NCBI GenBank assembly: GCA_018268035.1
Contig: JAFDXI010000103.1
Coordinates: forward strand, 1-33,202
Length of the DNA stretch: 33,202 nt
Source: Bacteroidota bacterium
GTDB taxonomy: Bacteria; Bacteroidota; Bacteroidia; Chitinophagales; Chitinophagaceae
Direction: 5' to 3'
Positions 32,313 through 33,202 of this stretch are shown here, piece by piece. The translations under genes were made by a program, and so were the position numbers. The notes under the pieces were generated by a model. The model saw only the letters and a program-made list of their open reading frames with translations. It was not told the DNA's origin and made no database searches. Each line of letters opens with the position of its first letter. The first letter of the stretch is position 1.

Positions 32313-33202
32313 TTAATAATTTAGTAACACACCCGCTCCAAATCCCATATCACTATCATAATGTGTACGGATGCTCAGGTTTCTGGTGATGATGTATTTC
32401 AGGTCTGCCATATATTCCAGATCGGTATTAACCATAAAACCTGCACGTAATCTTTTTGAAACCGGGATATCTTCTCTCATTAATTGTAACCGTACAATAC
32501 CATCCTGGTATAATTCTGCCTGGAAGATAGTGAGCATAGGTAATGTATAATCAAACCCGATGCTGAAAGCACCGCGTTTGTCTTTTTCATTTTTCTGGCC
32601 AAAAAGATTTTTAGCATGTTCATCAATTCCCATCTTCCTGTACCGCCAGTCAAAACCAATAAAAGGCATAAACCATTGGTTCTTTCCCACATATCTTCCA
32701 AGGTGTGTTTCGGTTTCATAACCATGCATATCATTATACCCCAATCTCCATTCCATGCCTATGCTCCATCTTGTGTTTTGCAACATCCACATTCCATCAT
32801 TACCATTAAATGCAAAATCATTTTGAACCATAAAGTGCGGCATATTGCTTTCCCGCTGCAGCATTTTATAATCCTTCGCTTTGTTTTGCAAATAAGGGTT
32901 TTGATAATCACCTACTGAAAAAACCCTGTTCATTCCTGCCATCATGTGATACAAAATATGACAATGAAAAAACCAGTCACCTTCTTCGTTGGCGAGAAAT
33001 TCAAGGGTATCTGCTTCCATCGGCATGATGTCGAGCACACTTTTGAGTGGTGCAAAATCCCCCTGTCCATTCAATAGCCTGAAGTCAAAACCATGCAGAT
33101 GCATCGGATGGCGCATCATTGAGTTGTTGTACAAAATGATGCGTAAAATCTCTCCCCGCTTCACCGGAATTTTATCTGTTTCAGCAAGCACTTTATTGTC
33201 CA
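32313..33202 (-). CDS. Multicopper oxidase, C-terminal part with barrel-like extension (5' end off window)
   Basis: The C-terminal 296 codons of a larger gene that begins outside the window; the frame remains open at the edge. The first about 80 residues are the third cupredoxin domain of a multicopper oxidase of the CopA type: MRHPMHLHGFDF (HxH, type 2/3 copper) and FHCHILYHMMAGMNRV (HCH-x3-H-x4-M, type 1 and type 3 copper). After about residue 100 comes an extra region of some 190 residues with alternating strands and aromatic residues (WSIGMEWRLGYNDMH, FMPFIGFDWRYRKMG, GAFSIGFDYTLPM) that ends GFGAGVLLNY. It resembles an outer-membrane barrel or CopB-like domain. Copper detoxification, by oxidising Cu(I), is the likely role. 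Confidence 0.85.
   Translation of the reverse strand, partial: DNKVLAETDKIPVKRGEILRIILYNNSMMRHPMHLHGFDFRLLNGQGDFAPLKSVLDIMPMEADTLEFLANEEGDWFFHCHILYHMMAGMNRVFSVGDYQNPYLQNKAKDYKMLQRESNMPHFMVQNDFAFNGNDGMWMLQNTRWSIGMEWRLGYNDMHGYETETHLGRYVGKNQWFMPFIGFDWRYRKMGIDEHAKNLFGQKNEKDKRGAFSIGFDYTLPMLTIFQAELYQDGIVRLQLMREDIPVSKRLRAGFMVNTDLEYMADLKYIITRNLSIRTHYDSDMGFGAGVLLNY

Noticed and set aside
1-33202. tRNA, rRNA, CRISPR arrays, insertion sequences
   Set aside because: No tRNA cloverleaf, rRNA core, regularly spaced repeats or transposase motif was found when reading both strands; a covariance search could still reveal a small RNA.

Overview
The window looks like chromosomal DNA from a member of the Bacteroidota, most likely family Chitinophagaceae. 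The evidence is an AT-rich composition, Sec-type secreted proteins ending their signals in ...AQ, few Shine-Dalgarno sequences, TAnnTTTG-type promoter elements, and protein families typical of that group (paired secreted M1 and M28 peptidases, a PmeII-like restriction enzyme, a CuA plus class-B-like oxidase operon). No rRNA, tRNA, CRISPR array or insertion sequence was seen.

Layout. Bases 1-1547 hold a type II restriction-modification pair: a 5'-truncated SPPY-type methyltransferase overlapping a PmeII-family nuclease. A GC-rich hairpin follows. Bases 1752-6018 carry a secreted M1 peptidase and an unknown protein (both minus strand), then an outer-membrane barrel protein with a recently duplicated C-terminal module. 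Bases 6257-6750 contain an unlisted antitoxin and a RelE/ParE-like toxin frame with an in-frame stop at codon 3. Bases 7006-13483 hold a secreted M28 peptidase, a secreted ankyrin protein, a membrane protein/XRE regulator pair with a strong palindromic operator candidate, a urea transporter and a second M1 peptidase. Bases 13748-16236 are a membrane protein plus an amidohydrolase. Bases 16340-22722 carry cysS, nhaA, a second M28 peptidase, coaE and a secreted esterase. An MlaE-type permease follows without an adjacent ATPase.

Bases 23871-25715 are the most interesting part: a TAnnTTTG box, a 23-codon leader ORF with four Cys codons, mutually exclusive antiterminator and terminator pairings, then cysH (APS/PAPS reductase) and an epimerase. 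This has the layout of a ribosome-dependent cysteine attenuator. Bases 25732-29023 are a minus-strand heme-copper oxidase operon (subunit II with CuA, subunit I, SCO chaperone, unknown membrane protein). Its subunit I has Asn where the active-site cross-linked Tyr of A/B-type oxidases would be, so it may be a nitric oxide reductase relative. Bases 29630-31985 carry an overlapping PAP2 phosphatase and EptA-like phosphoethanolamine transferase, a probable lipid A modification pair. The window ends inside a multicopper oxidase that carries an extra, barrel-like C-terminal region.

All calls are from reading the sequence and remembered family motifs; no database search was run.
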